Numbered from the stretch's first letter, positions 9,055 to 17,741 are shown. The stretch is DNA of 56,356 bases from Limisphaerales bacterium (GCA_022616725.1 JAKEEH010000463.1:1-56356); one strand, 5' to 3'. The notes: generated from the letters alone by a model not told the origin. Numbers and translations: made by a program.

Positions 9055-9423
9055 TCACAGATGGCGAGCGCGATTGATGATTTCGAGCAGCTTTTCCAAA
9101 TCGTCGCGCGAGGGTTTTTGGCCGGAGAGAGTGCGAAAAAACACGGGAAGCTGGGTGACGAGTTTCTGATCCTTCAGCACGTAATCCGGGATGCGCCCGG
9201 CGTCGACGGCGGCGTAATCGAAGAATTTGAGCCAGTCCTCGGAGCCCTGCTTAAGGCCAAGTTGCTTCGCCCAGGTGCGCAGCGTCTCCTCGTCGCGCGG
9301 CGGCGCGAGCACCCCGCGTTCGATCTTGCTCCAGTTGCTGGGGTCGTGGCCGTGTTTCTGGCAGAATTCACGCAGGCCAAGCCGTTGTCGCGCCCGCAGT
9401 TCTTTGACGAAGGTTCCAAACAT
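9055..9423 (-). CDS. XRE-family HTH transcriptional regulator
   Basis: About 122 aa when started at the ATG at 9423. A Cro/C1-type helix-turn-helix occupies residues ~5-60 (FVKELRARQRLGLREFCQ, then PSNWSKIERG). The remainder is a helical region containing PVFFRTLSG and a final EKLLEIINRARH. An upstream extension to 9498 is open but poorly protein-like, and it would include the palindrome at 9436-9456, so the shorter start is preferred. The gene reads in the same direction as the methyltransferase (213 bp away) and could be a control protein for it or a toxin-antitoxin-like regulator. Neither role is proven. Confidence 0.75.
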   Translation of the reverse strand: MFGTFVKELRARQRLGLREFCQKHGHDPSNWSKIERGVLAPPRDEETLRTWAKQLGLKQGSEDWLKFFDYAAVDAGRIPDYVLKDQKLVTQLPVFFRTLSGQKPSRDDLEKLLEIINRARHL

Positions 9424-9435
9424 ATCGTTTATGAT

Positions 9436-9456
9436 TGTGGTAATAGAAATACCACA
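9436..9456 (-). promoter_or_regulatory. Perfect inverted repeat, probable operator of the XRE regulator
   Basis: tgtggta at 9436-9442 and taccaca at 9450-9456 are perfect 7-bp arms with a 7-bp spacer. The site ends 13 bp upstream of the regulator's ATG (9423), where the promoter would lie. Its position and symmetry fit autoregulation by the dimeric HTH protein; binding is inferred. Confidence 0.6.
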
Positions 9457-9540
9457 TGCGGTAACGCTGTCTACAGGAATCGACATTGCCCCAATCAAAC
9501 TCTCACAACTGGATGCAGTAGGTCGAGATGTATTTATCGT

Positions 9541-9586
9541 TTATCGATAATAAAGTATTGACTTACGCGACATGACGTGCGATACT
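9541..9586 (+). promoter_or_regulatory. Promoter and palindromic site of the DUF2975 gene
   Basis: A -35 box ttgact (9558-9563), a 17-bp spacer and a -10 box gatact (9581-9586). The expected start of transcription is ~9592-9594, coinciding with the ATG at 9593. Immediately upstream of the -35 is the perfect palindrome ttatcgataa (9541-9550), preceded by a half-repeat ttatcg. It is a candidate binding site for the YozG-like regulator encoded downstream. Confidence 0.65.
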
Positions 9587-9592
9587 GCCGCC

Positions 9593-10102
9593 ATGAAAGA
9601 TGAATCTGCACGGCGGTTGAGGAGAATTCAGGTTGTAGCGAAAAGCTTTAGATTCCTGTGTTTGCTCGGCATGGTCGTGCTCCTGGGGGCGCTGATCATG
9701 ACCATTTTCAAGCCGGATGAAATCGGACTCACATTCGGTGACTTCAGGATGGAAAAATTCAAGCCTGAATATGCCTGGCTCAAGCGCCCGCTCATTGTTG
9801 TTCTGCTGACAATTCCCGCCACGTTTGTCTGGCTGTTGTATCGCTTGTTCGGCCTTTACAGCCGGGGAGTGATGTTCGGCGAGGCCAACGTGCGTTACAT
9901 CAAATGGCTCGGCTACTGGATGATTGGCGCGTGGGTGATTTCCATGCCGATCCAGTTGCTGCAGTACCTCCAGAACACCAATGCGATGAATTTCATATTT
10001 ACTCTGGACGGTTATTTCGTTGGCGGGGTGCTGGTACTCCTGCTGGCGTGGATCATGGACGAAGGCAGGAAGTTGCAGGAAGAGCAGAGCCTGACCGTGT
10101 GA
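9593..10102 (+). CDS. DUF2975 membrane protein
   Basis: About 169 aa with four predicted membrane helices: a first near FLCLLGMVVLLGALIM, a second near PLIVVLLTIPATFVW, a third near YWMIGAWVISMPIQLL, and a fourth near GGVLVLLLAWIMDEG. The pattern and the downstream YozG-like regulator match the DUF2975/HTH pairs found in many bacteria, whose function is unknown. An in-frame ATG at 9572 would lie inside the -35/-10 spacer of the strong promoter, so the ATG at 9593 is chosen; it would be translated from a leaderless message. Confidence 0.8.
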   Translation: MKDESARRLRRIQVVAKSFRFLCLLGMVVLLGALIMTIFKPDEIGLTFGDFRMEKFKPEYAWLKRPLIVVLLTIPATFVWLLYRLFGLYSRGVMFGEANVRYIKWLGYWMIGAWVISMPIQLLQYLQNTNAMNFIFTLDGYFVGGVLVLLLAWIMDEGRKLQEEQSLTV

Positions 10103-10170
10103 GGCAGATGAGCTGGCCACGCGTTTCCCACTAATTCGTGAAATTCGTGTCTCTCTCGCATAATCCAAAA

Positions 10171-10198
10171 TCGCCAATCGCCAATCGCAAATAGCAAA
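10171..10198 (+). repeat. Heptanucleotide tandem repeat before a regulator start
   Basis: Four 7-bp units in a row (tcgccaa, tcgccaa, tcgcaaa, tagcaaa), the last running into the ATG at 10198. It is preceded at about 10133-10149 by aattcgtgaaattcgtg. Similar caaatcgcaaatc phrases occur at 17780-17808, so this is probably a dispersed repeat type. Confidence 0.6.
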
Positions 10199-10449
10199 TG
10201 CCGATCATCGTGAATCTGGACGTCATGCTGGCGAAGCGAAAGCGCCGCCTGAACGATCTTGCTGAAGCGGTCGGGATCACGCCGCAGAATCTCAGCGTGC
10301 TCAAGACCGGTCGCGCGCGAGCCGTCCGCTTTTCCACCCTGGAAGCCATCTGCCAGTATTTGGAATGTCAGCCTGGCGATATTCTAGAATTTCGTTCGAT
10401 GGAACAGATGGACTCCGGTCCCGTCGCCACTACGCCGGAGGTTCATTAA
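10198..10449 (+). CDS. YozG-like XRE transcriptional regulator
   Basis: An 83-aa protein consisting almost wholly of a Cro/C1-type HTH. The N-terminal strand IIVNLDVMLAKRKRRLNDLAE is followed by the recognition helix region TPQNLSVLKTGRARAVR and then LEAICQYLECQPGDIL, which is characteristic of the YozG subfamily. These regulators are habitually encoded beside DUF2975 proteins, as here (95 bp downstream). It probably regulates its own pair through the palindrome at 9541-9550. The start codon abuts a heptamer repeat and has no clear Shine-Dalgarno sequence. Confidence 0.85.
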   Translation: MPIIVNLDVMLAKRKRRLNDLAEAVGITPQNLSVLKTGRARAVRFSTLEAICQYLECQPGDILEFRSMEQMDSGPVATTPEVH

Positions 10450-10560
10450 GCGGCCCGAGCAGTGCCATCGGAAGCTCTGGTTATTGATTCAGTCTTTAAG
10501 AAGCTTACTTCACGAGTCCACTTTCAATTTTCAAGTGGCTGCCCCATCTTCAAGTTGGAA

Positions 10561-12459
10561 ATGTCGGCCATAGTCACCGCTACTGATGTCGTCGTGCGAT
10601 ATAACGAGCAGGTCGTGCTCAACGGCGCCACGCTCGGCATCGAGGAAAAGGATCGTATCGGGCTGGTCGGACGCAACGGTTCCGGCAAAACGACGTTTCT
10701 CAGGGTGCTCGCCGGCCTGCAAACGCCGGACAGCGGCGCTGTGACAAAGCGCCGTGACCTCGTGGTCAGTTATCTCTCCCAGGATTTCACGCTCGACTCC
10801 GACAAGAGTGTTCGGGAGAACGTGCGCGCGGGCGCGCGGCACGTGCTCGATTGCATCGCCGAGTTCGAAGGGTTGCCCGCCGAATCGCGGCGCCACGCCG
10901 AACTCGAGGAACGAATCGTGGCTCTCGATGGCTGGTCGGTCGAGCGCCGCATCGAGACGACTCTGTCGCATTTGAATTGCCCCGACGGCGAGCGTGGCAT
11001 CGATTCTCTTTCCGGCGGGGAGAAGCGGCGCGTCGCCATGGCGCGCGCGATCGTGTCGCAGCCCGAGTTTCTTATCCTCGACGAGCCGACCAACCATCTC
11101 GACCCTGAATCGATCGATTGGGTGGCGGACTTCCTTGAAAATTTTCGCGGCGCATTTCTGGTGGTCACGCACGACCGTTACTTTCTCGATCGTGTGGTGC
11201 GCCGCATGGTCGAGCTGGCCGAGGGACGGTTCTTCGCGCACGACGGCAATTACACGGATTACCTGCTCGACAAGGCGGAGCGCCAGGCCGCCGACGCGGT
11301 CGTGGAGCACAAACGGCAGATGTTCCTCCGCCGGGAGTTAGAGTGGGTGCGGCGCGGGCCGCCCGCGCAGCGCACGAAGTCCAAAGTGCGTTTCGAAAAG
11401 TTTTACGAAGTGGAAAGCCAGGCTGCGCCGACAGTGGAAGAGGAAGTCGAGCTTTGCGTGCCGCCGCCACCCCCGCTTGGCAATCGCGTTGTGGAGTGCA
11501 GCAATCTCGGGGTCGCCGTGGGCGGATGCAGGTTATTCGGCGGTTTCAATTTCACGTTCGAGAACGGCCAACGCGTGGGCGTGGCTGGGCGCAATGGCCT
11601 TGGCAAGACGACGCTGCTCAAGACGATCATTGGCGACGTCGCACCGACCGAAGGCACGGTCAAAGTCGGCCAGCTCACCAGGTTCAACTACGTCGATCAG
11701 GACCGCTTGCGGTTACGCGAGGAACGCACGGCGCTTGAGGAAGTGAGCGACGGGGCCGAGTGGGTCATGTGGGGCCAGGCACGGCTCTCGGTGCGCGCAT
11801 ACTTGAAACGCTTCCTTTTCGCGGATGATCGTATCGGCCGCCTGGTGAAGCACCTCTCCGGCGGGGAACGCAGCCGGCTGCTGCTAGCGCGCATTTTGAA
11901 ACAGGGCGGCAACTTCCTGATCCTCGACGAGCCGACGAATGACCTCGATCTGCCGACGCTGCGCGTGCTGGAGGAAGCGCTGATTGCTTTCCCGGGTGTG
12001 GTCCTGGTCGTCAGCCACGACCGCTATTTCCTTAACCGCGTGTGCACGGATATCCTGGCTTTTGAAGGGGACGAGCGCATCACGCACAGCGCGGGTGATT
12101 ACGACTATTATCTTGAGAAGCGCGCCCGCCGTTCGCAACCGGGAACGGACAAGCCGGAAGCCGCGACGCGCAAGCCGGAATCCCCAACCAGGCTGCAACG
12201 AATTCTCCGGCCCCGCAAGATCACCTGGAAGGAAATCAAAGAACTCGAAGGCATGGAGGCGCGTATCCTGAACGTCGAAAGCGGGATTGCGCGCATCGAG
12301 GACCTTTTTGCCTCGCCCGATTTCCATCGCACGCACGCGCTCCAAACCAACGCGCTCAACGCCGAACTCGCCGCCGCCAAATCAAATCTGGCGGAACTTT
12401 ACGCCCGCTGGGAGGAACTGGAATCTCTCCGCCTCGCGTCCGAATCCAAGCCAAGGTGA
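10561..12459 (+). CDS. ABC-F family ATPase (Uup/Ettl-like)
   Basis: A soluble protein of about 632 aa with two ABC domains and no membrane part, as in the ABC-F class that acts on ribosomes or nucleic acids. Domain 1 has Walker A GRNGSGKTT (37-45), LSGGEKRR and DEPTNHLD. Domain 2 has GRNGLGKTT, LSGGERSR and DEPTNDLD. A linker of about 75 residues between them matches the P-site tRNA-interaction motif region, and a charged C-terminal coiled coil (about 560-632) resembles Uup. The ATG at 10561 is preferred; the frame is open to 10462, but that extra N-terminus does not look like ABC-F. Confidence 0.88.
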   Translation: MSAIVTATDVVVRYNEQVVLNGATLGIEEKDRIGLVGRNGSGKTTFLRVLAGLQTPDSGAVTKRRDLVVSYLSQDFTLDSDKSVRENVRAGARHVLDCIAEFEGLPAESRRHAELEERIVALDGWSVERRIETTLSHLNCPDGERGIDSLSGGEKRRVAMARAIVSQPEFLILDEPTNHLDPESIDWVADFLENFRGAFLVVTHDRYFLDRVVRRMVELAEGRFFAHDGNYTDYLLDKAERQAADAVVEHKRQMFLRRELEWVRRGPPAQRTKSKVRFEKFYEVESQAAPTVEEEVELCVPPPPPLGNRVVECSNLGVAVGGCRLFGGFNFTFENGQRVGVAGRNGLGKTTLLKTIIGDVAPTEGTVKVGQLTRFNYVDQDRLRLREERTALEEVSDGAEWVMWGQARLSVRAYLKRFLFADDRIGRLVKHLSGGERSRLLLARILKQGGNFLILDEPTNDLDLPTLRVLEEALIAFPGVVLVVSHDRYFLNRVCTDILAFEGDERITHSAGDYDYYLEKRARRSQPGTDKPEAATRKPESPTRLQRILRPRKITWKEIKELEGMEARILNVESGIARIEDLFASPDFHRTHALQTNALNAELAAAKSNLAELYARWEELESLRLASESKPR

Positions 12460-12671
12460 AAGGTCTCGATAAAATCTGCCCCTCACCCCAGCCCATGAAG
12501 ACGGCCATACCCATGACAATCAATCTTTTGGGTTCCCGACATTGTGAGGGAAGTCAGACGGTAGTCCCCCTGGCTGTACGCGATTAGCCAAATCAATCGC
12601 TAACCACAAGCGACGGGAACGTTTCCGCGACGCGGTGTAAGGAATTCGCTCAATTCCCGACCAACCCACGT

Positions 12672-14294
12672 ATGTCCGACCACTACGATGTGATCATCAT
12701 TGGCACCGGCGCGGGCGGCGGCACGCTCTTGAACCGCATTGCGCCGAGCGGGAAGCGCATCCTAGTGCTGGAGCGCGGACCGTTCCTGCTGCGGGAAAAG
12801 GACAATTGGAGTTATCATGGGTCGTTCAAATATTATTCCTCGGAAGCGATGTACAATAAGGATGGCGGGGAGATTTATCCGGGGTTCTGTTATTATGTCG
12901 GGGGTAACACGAAAGTTTATGGCGCGGCGCTGTTCCGTTTGCGTGAGCGCGACTTTGAGAAATTTCAGCATCGCGATGGCATTTCGCCCGAATGGCCGCT
13001 GAAGTATCGGGACTTCGAGCCTTACTATACCGAAGCGGAAAAAATGTATCAGGTTCACGGCAAAGCGGGCGAAGACCCGACCGAGCCATGGCACTCCGGG
13101 CCGTATCCATTTCCGCCGATCAGCCACGAGCCACGCATCAAGGAAGTATTCGAGGTCCTAACTGCGCGCGGGTTGCGTCCGTATCCGGCGCCGATGGGCA
13201 TCCGCATCAACGAAGCGCTCATGCACCTCAGCCCGTGCATCCGTTGCGACACGTGCGACGGCTACCCATGCATGGTGCACGCGAAGTCCGATTCCGAAGT
13301 CAGCGCCGTCCGGCCCGTTATGCAGCAGCCGAACATCACGCTGGTGACCGAAGCGAAGGTCGTACGGCTGCACACGAACGCTTCCGGGCGCGAGGTCACG
13401 GGCGTAGTCGCGGATGTAAAGGGCGAGTTGAAAATGTTCTCCGGCGACGTCGTCGTGGTCTCTTGCGGCGCAGTGAATTCGGCGGCTCTGTTGCTTCGTT
13501 CTGGAAATGACAAATATCCAAATGGACTGGCGAACTCTTCTGACCAGGTCGGGCGCAATTTGATGAAGCACGTGCTCGGGTCGCTCGTCGGCGTGTCCAC
13601 TGTCAAGCCCAACCCCTCGAAATTCCAAAAGACGATGGCAATCAATGATTTTTACTGGGGCGAGCCCGGCTACGACTTTCCCATGGGCAACATCCAGTTG
13701 ATGGGCAAGACCGTTCTAGAAGGACTCAAAGGTCACGAGGACAAATATGCACCGCTGACCATCCAGCAGGTCGCCGACAGCTCCATCGACTGGTGGCTCA
13801 CTACTGAAGACCTTCCGGCTCCGAACAACCGCGTGACGGTGGATGCTGAGCGCATCATCATCGACTACACCGAAAACAATTCCGAACCGTTTGAACGGCT
13901 GGTCAATCGCTGGAAAGGAATCCTGGGCCAGATCGGTTGCGGCTGTCATATCCTGCCGCAGAAATCCTACTTCTCACCGAAGAGCGGTTACTTCTCGACC
14001 AAGATGCCGATGCAGAGCCTGGGGCACCAGACGGGCACATGCAAATTTGGCGACGACCCGAAAACGTCGGTTCTTGACCTGAATTGTCGCGCTCACGATG
14101 TTGATAACCTCTATGTCGTGGACGGAAGCTTTTTTATTTCGAGCGGCGCGGTGAATCCCACCCTGACGATCATTGCCAACGCTTTGCGTGTCGGTGATCA
14201 CTTGCTGGAACGCCTGGGCGCGAAAACCGAAGCGAGCGCCCCGACTGAGCCAAGGTTTTCTCGCGCTTCGGAAGAACTCATTTTAGCCAAGTAA
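12672..14294 (+). CDS. GMC-family FAD-dependent oxidoreductase
   Basis: A 540-aa flavoprotein. The N-terminal dinucleotide-binding motif is IIGTGAGGGTLL (about 10-21), followed by VLERGPF. A Cys-rich stretch CIRCDTCDGYPC (about 191-202) is characteristic of a bacterial GMC subgroup. The C-terminus carries SSGAVNPTLTIIANALR, the FAD-contacting GMC_oxred_C motif, and LGHQTGTCKFG upstream. Substrate is probably an alcohol or sugar alcohol but cannot be fixed from sequence. The next gene, an SDR, starts 4 bp after the stop, so the two form an operon of paired oxidoreductases. No signal peptide is seen. Confidence 0.88.
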   Translation: MSDHYDVIIIGTGAGGGTLLNRIAPSGKRILVLERGPFLLREKDNWSYHGSFKYYSSEAMYNKDGGEIYPGFCYYVGGNTKVYGAALFRLRERDFEKFQHRDGISPEWPLKYRDFEPYYTEAEKMYQVHGKAGEDPTEPWHSGPYPFPPISHEPRIKEVFEVLTARGLRPYPAPMGIRINEALMHLSPCIRCDTCDGYPCMVHAKSDSEVSAVRPVMQQPNITLVTEAKVVRLHTNASGREVTGVVADVKGELKMFSGDVVVVSCGAVNSAALLLRSGNDKYPNGLANSSDQVGRNLMKHVLGSLVGVSTVKPNPSKFQKTMAINDFYWGEPGYDFPMGNIQLMGKTVLEGLKGHEDKYAPLTIQQVADSSIDWWLTTEDLPAPNNRVTVDAERIIIDYTENNSEPFERLVNRWKGILGQIGCGCHILPQKSYFSPKSGYFSTKMPMQSLGHQTGTCKFGDDPKTSVLDLNCRAHDVDNLYVVDGSFFISSGAVNPTLTIIANALRVGDHLLERLGAKTEASAPTEPRFSRASEELILAK

Positions 14295-14298
14295 GCGT

Positions 14299-15012
14299 AT
14301 GCAAAGCTCTTCACGTGTCGTTATCATCACTGGGGCCGTTGGAAACCTTGGCGCGGCCACCGCGCGCGCATTTCAATTGGCGCGCGAGAGAACCGTGTTG
14401 GTTGATCGCTCCCAGGAAAAGCTCCAGACGACGTTTTCCGACGTTGCCGGCTCGGCGGACCACTGGCTTGCGGGCGGCGTCGATCTTTCCGAGCCGGCCT
14501 CCCTCGCGAAACTTGTCGATGACACGCTCTCCCGCTTCGGGCGCATTGATACGCTCGTTCACACGGTTGGGGCATGGCGCGGCGGCAAACCTGTTCATGA
14601 AACCGACCTGGCGGATTGGGACTTCCTCTTTAGCGTGAACCTTCGCACGACGCTTCTGTGCTGCCGCGCAGTGATTCCTCATATGCTGAAGCAGGCACGA
14701 GGCAGAATCATCAACATTGCAAGTCGCGATGGCCTGAAAGGCAGTGCGGGCTATGCTGCCTATAGCGCCTCCAAAAGTGCCGTGCTGCGCTTGACCGAGT
14801 CTTTGGCGGAAGAGGTGAAAGCGTCGAATGTGAATGTAAATTGCATTCTCCCGAGCACCATCGACACCCCGCAGAATCGTGCCGCCCAGCCCGATGCCGA
14901 CTTCAGCAAATGGGTCGAGCCCTCGGCCATAGCCGATGTAATTCTTTTCCTGGCCTCGGACGCGGCGCGCGCGATTAATGGCGTCGCGCTGCCAGTGTAT
15001 GGGAAAAGCTAA
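14299..15012 (+). CDS. Short-chain dehydrogenase/reductase
   Basis: A 237-aa classical SDR. The NAD(P)-binding TGAVGNLG is at 11-18, a D-V-D-like region follows, and the catalytic triad appears as IASRDG (Ser) and YSASK (Tyr-x-x-x-Lys). The C-terminus ends AINGVALPVYGKS, typical of SDRs that close a cofactor site. It follows the GMC oxidoreductase by 4 bp and probably acts on a related alcohol/ketone pair; the substrate is unknown. The next gene is convergent. Confidence 0.9.
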   Translation: MQSSSRVVIITGAVGNLGAATARAFQLARERTVLVDRSQEKLQTTFSDVAGSADHWLAGGVDLSEPASLAKLVDDTLSRFGRIDTLVHTVGAWRGGKPVHETDLADWDFLFSVNLRTTLLCCRAVIPHMLKQARGRIINIASRDGLKGSAGYAAYSASKSAVLRLTESLAEEVKASNVNVNCILPSTIDTPQNRAAQPDADFSKWVEPSAIADVILFLASDAARAINGVALPVYGKS

Positions 15013-15053
15013 TGGCGCAATGGTTGGCTCAACCTGTCAAGTATCCCACTCTT

Positions 15054-16040
15054 TTATTGTTCGGGCTTGGATTCGCGTGTGGTCAAGTCGAGGAGCGCCT
15101 GGGCGACGTTTTTGCCCTCGTAAAGGACGGCGTGAACTTCGTCGATGATGGGTGTGCTGACGTTGAGCTGTTGCGCCAGACGATAAGCCGAGCGAGCGGT
15201 GGGGTAGCCTTCGGCGATCGCGACCGTGCTTGCGAGGATTTTTTCGACACTTTCGCCCCGGCCGAGTCGTTCGCCGAACGCGCGGTTACGGCTGAGCCGC
15301 GAGTAACAGGTCACCGTCAGGTCCCCAAGGCCGCTGAGACCCGAGAACGTTTCTGGCTGCGCCCCGCGCGCGACGCCGAGCCGGCGGATTTCCACAATAC
15401 CGCGAGTGATCAGGGCGGCTTTCGAGTTGTCGCCGAAACCGAGGCCGTCACCCACGCCGGCTGCAATCGCGACCACGTTTTTGAGCGCGCCGCCCAGCTC
15501 CACACCCAGCGGATCGGCGCTGGTGTAAACTCGAAATCTTGGGCGATGGAAAAGTTGCTGGACGGTTTGCGCGGCGTTCGCGTCGTCGCTGGCAGCGACG
15601 ATCGCGGTCGGAACACCTTTGGCAACCTCCAGAGCAAGCGTGGGGCCGGAAAGGGCCACTCGCCGCGCATGAGGGGCCGTCTCGCGGAGCACAGCGCACA
15701 TGGTTAGACCGGTTTCGAATTCGATACCCTTCGTGACGCTGACAACCAGCCCGTGATAATCGCGGAGCGAAGCCGTGACTTCGCGAAAGGCCTTTGACGG
15801 AACGGCCACGACAACGCATTCGGTGCCGGCAATCGCGCGCCCGGCATCAGGTTCGAGGCGCAAACTTTTCGGAAGGTTGATGCCGGGCAGATAACGCTCG
15901 TTCGCGCCGTTACGCTCGATCTCCTTGAGCCGTTGCGGTTCATGCGCCCACAGCGTTACGGCCGCGCTGCCGTTGCTTTCCTGAAGCAGTTTGGCCAGCG
16001 CCGTTCCCCACGCCCCGGCGCCGAGGACAGCGACCTTCAC
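15054..16040 (-). CDS. gpsA: NAD(P)-dependent glycerol-3-phosphate dehydrogenase
   Basis: About 328 aa. It reduces dihydroxyacetone phosphate to sn-glycerol-3-phosphate, the backbone of membrane phospholipids. VKVAVLGAGAWGTALA carries the Rossmann motif at the N-terminus. VSVTKGIE and SGPTLALEVAKG are family signatures, and the C-terminal GLSGLGDLTVTCYS with SRNRAFG is diagnostic of GpsA. The frame is open to 16262, but the GTG at 16040, which overlaps the plsY stop as GTGA, places the Rossmann motif correctly. It is coupled to plsY, which uses its product. Confidence 0.95.
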   Translation of the reverse strand: MKVAVLGAGAWGTALAKLLQESNGSAAVTLWAHEPQRLKEIERNGANERYLPGINLPKSLRLEPDAGRAIAGTECVVVAVPSKAFREVTASLRDYHGLVVSVTKGIEFETGLTMCAVLRETAPHARRVALSGPTLALEVAKGVPTAIVAASDDANAAQTVQQLFHRPRFRVYTSADPLGVELGGALKNVVAIAAGVGDGLGFGDNSKAALITRGIVEIRRLGVARGAQPETFSGLSGLGDLTVTCYSRLSRNRAFGERLGRGESVEKILASTVAIAEGYPTARSAYRLAQQLNVSTPIIDEVHAVLYEGKNVAQALLDLTTRESKPEQ

Positions 16041-16690
16041 GGGCTTTGTTCCTTGGGCTTGCGCGCGAAGCGGCTCTCGGTGCCGTTGAGAAGGCGCTGG
16101 ATGTTCGAGCGATGTTTGTAAACGGCCAGCGCGGCCATGGCGGCGGTGACACCAACAATTGTCAAGCTGTTGCGCGTGAAATATGCCGCGAACGGCAGGG
16201 CGACGGACGCCGAAATCGAGCTCAGCGAGACGTAACGTGTCGTGGCAAAAACAACGACCCAAATGATAAAAATGATAATCAGCGCGGCGGGCACGAGTGC
16301 CGCCAGGACGCCGGCAGACGTGGCGATGCCTTTGCCCCCTCTAAATTTCAGCCAGCAGGTGTAATTGTGGCCGAGGATAGCGCTAATCCCACCGATGATG
16401 CGAAGCGCCTCGTGAGTGGTGCGATCGGCGCCCGTGAAGCGGTTCGTAACGTATTGGAATACAAGGTCGGGCAACCAACCGCATGCCGCGTAACCCTTGA
16501 GTCCGTCGAAGACGAGCACGAAAATGCCCGCCGGTTTGCCCAGGATGCGGAAGACGTTTGTCGCGCCGATATTGCCGCTGCCGACGGTGCGGATGTCAAT
16601 GCCTTTGGCTTTGCCGACAACGAATCCCGTGGGAACAGACCCGAGCAAGTAAGCCGTCGCGGCGGTGAAGACGTAAGCGCCAAAGTCCAC
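16037..16690 (-). CDS. plsY: Glycerol-3-phosphate acyltransferase
   Basis: A 217-aa integral membrane enzyme that transfers the acyl group of acyl phosphate to glycerol-3-phosphate, the first step of phospholipid synthesis. Family motifs are GSGNIGATNVFR (about 37-48) and RGGKGIATSAG. Five or so hydrophobic helices are visible. The start is GTG at 16690, placed at the transcription start of a good promoter, so the message is probably leaderless. It is translationally coupled to gpsA (4-bp overlap). A basic C-terminal tail (RFARKPKEQSP) is present. Confidence 0.94.
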   Translation of the reverse strand: MDFGAYVFTAATAYLLGSVPTGFVVGKAKGIDIRTVGSGNIGATNVFRILGKPAGIFVLVFDGLKGYAACGWLPDLVFQYVTNRFTGADRTTHEALRIIGGISAILGHNYTCWLKFRGGKGIATSAGVLAALVPAALIIIFIIWVVVFATTRYVSLSSISASVALPFAAYFTRNSLTIVGVTAAMAALAVYKHRSNIQRLLNGTESRFARKPKEQSP

Positions 16691-16696
16691 AAGACG

Positions 16697-16726
16697 AATT
16701 TACGGCAATGGTTTTAGCGCGTTCAA
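16697..16726 (-). promoter_or_regulatory. plsY-gpsA promoter (leaderless)
   Basis: On the minus strand: ttgaac (16726-16721), an 18-bp spacer, then taaatt (16702-16697). The GTG of plsY begins 7 nt downstream at 16690, where transcription would be expected to start. Confidence 0.6.
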
Positions 16727-16783
16727 GTGTTTGTTGCGACGGGCGCCCATTCTCACTCGCTCTCCCCCGCTCTCATTCCTTCT

Positions 16784-16812
16784 TTGCCATTGAAACGCCT
16801 TGCACCTATAAA
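16784..16812 (+). promoter_or_regulatory. aroE promoter (leaderless)
   Basis: ttgcca (16784-16789), a 17-bp spacer and tataaa (16807-16812). The aroE ATG begins at 16818, 6 nt after the -10 box, so the message is likely to start at or beside the start codon. It is divergent from the plsY promoter; about 57 bp separate the two -35 boxes. Confidence 0.62.
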
Positions 16813-16817
16813 GGCCC

Positions 16818-17741
16818 ATGGCCGCGTCCTTCACAGCGCCAATCGATGCAAGCACGCGTTACTGCGCAGTCTTTGGACACCCGATCCGCCATTCGGCGTC
16901 GCCTGCCCTGCAAAACGCGGGGATCGCGGCGCTCGGCCTGAACTGGCGCTACATCGCCTTCGAGGTCGATCCCGAAAGGCTGCGCGACGCGATTTTCGGG
17001 GCGAAGGTAATGGGGTTCGTCGGCCTGAACCTGACCGTGCCGCACAAACTCCTGGCGATGGACATGGTCGATGCTCTGGACGAAAGCGCGCGCTCTTGGG
17101 GCGCTGTGAATACGATTCGCTTCGAGGGCTGCGACCCGTTCGGGACATGGAAGTCTGTGTCCGAATTCTCCGTCGCGCCACACGAAGTGCGCACCCACGG
17201 TTTCAACACCGACGCCGACGCAATCATCCAGGCGCTGCGGGAGGACCTTGGCTTCGAGCCAGAGCGAAAGCGAGTCCTCGTGCTCGGGGCCGGCGGCGCT
17301 GGCCGCGTCGCCGCGCTGCGTCTGGCCGCCGCCGGCGTGAGTGAGTTATCGTTGGTCAATCGCACCTTGATCCGCGCCGAGGTGGTCGCGGAAGAGATTC
17401 GTGAACGCTTTGGGCATGTCGCCGTCCAAACAAAATATCCCTCCGATAAGGTTGATTTACTGCTCAACGCGACCTCGCTGGGTTTGCAGCCGGACGATCC
17501 CCTGCCGCTCGATGAGACCCGGTTCCAATTTCGGCACGCCGATATGGCCTACGATATGATCTACCGGCCTGCCGAAACGCTGTTTCTCCGCGGCGCGAAG
17601 GCGGCCGGCTGCCGTGTGGCGAACGGTATCGGAATGCTGTTATTTCAAGGCGCGAAGGCGCTGGAGCTTTGGACCGGCAAAAAAGCGCCGATAAGTATTA
17701 TGCGCGAAGCGTTGGTTCGAGAAGTTTATGGTGCCCAATAA
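16818..17741 (+). CDS. aroE: Shikimate dehydrogenase
   Basis: A 307-aa enzyme reducing 3-dehydroshikimate to shikimate in aromatic amino-acid synthesis. The shikimate-binding N-terminal motif GHPIRHSASPALQN, the catalytic-lysine segment NLTVPHK and the NADP loop GAGGAGRVAALRL are all present. The C-terminal NGIGMLLFQGAKALELWTG is also typical. It is longer than the 272-aa E. coli enzyme, within family range. It is divergent from plsY. A dispersed inverted repeat and the prepilin peptidase gene follow. Confidence 0.95.
   Translation: MAASFTAPIDASTRYCAVFGHPIRHSASPALQNAGIAALGLNWRYIAFEVDPERLRDAIFGAKVMGFVGLNLTVPHKLLAMDMVDALDESARSWGAVNTIRFEGCDPFGTWKSVSEFSVAPHEVRTHGFNTDADAIIQALREDLGFEPERKRVLVLGAGGAGRVAALRLAAAGVSELSLVNRTLIRAEVVAEEIRERFGHVAVQTKYPSDKVDLLLNATSLGLQPDDPLPLDETRFQFRHADMAYDMIYRPAETLFLRGAKAAGCRVANGIGMLLFQGAKALELWTGKKAPISIMREALVREVYGAQ

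Noticed and set aside
10462..10560. N-terminal extension of the ABC-F protein
   Set aside because: The 33 extra residues do not resemble any ABC-F N-terminus; the ATG at 10561 gives the standard one.
16041..16262. N-terminal extension of gpsA
   Set aside because: It would run through plsY out of its frame and lacks the Rossmann motif; the GTG at 16040 fits both the overlap and the family.
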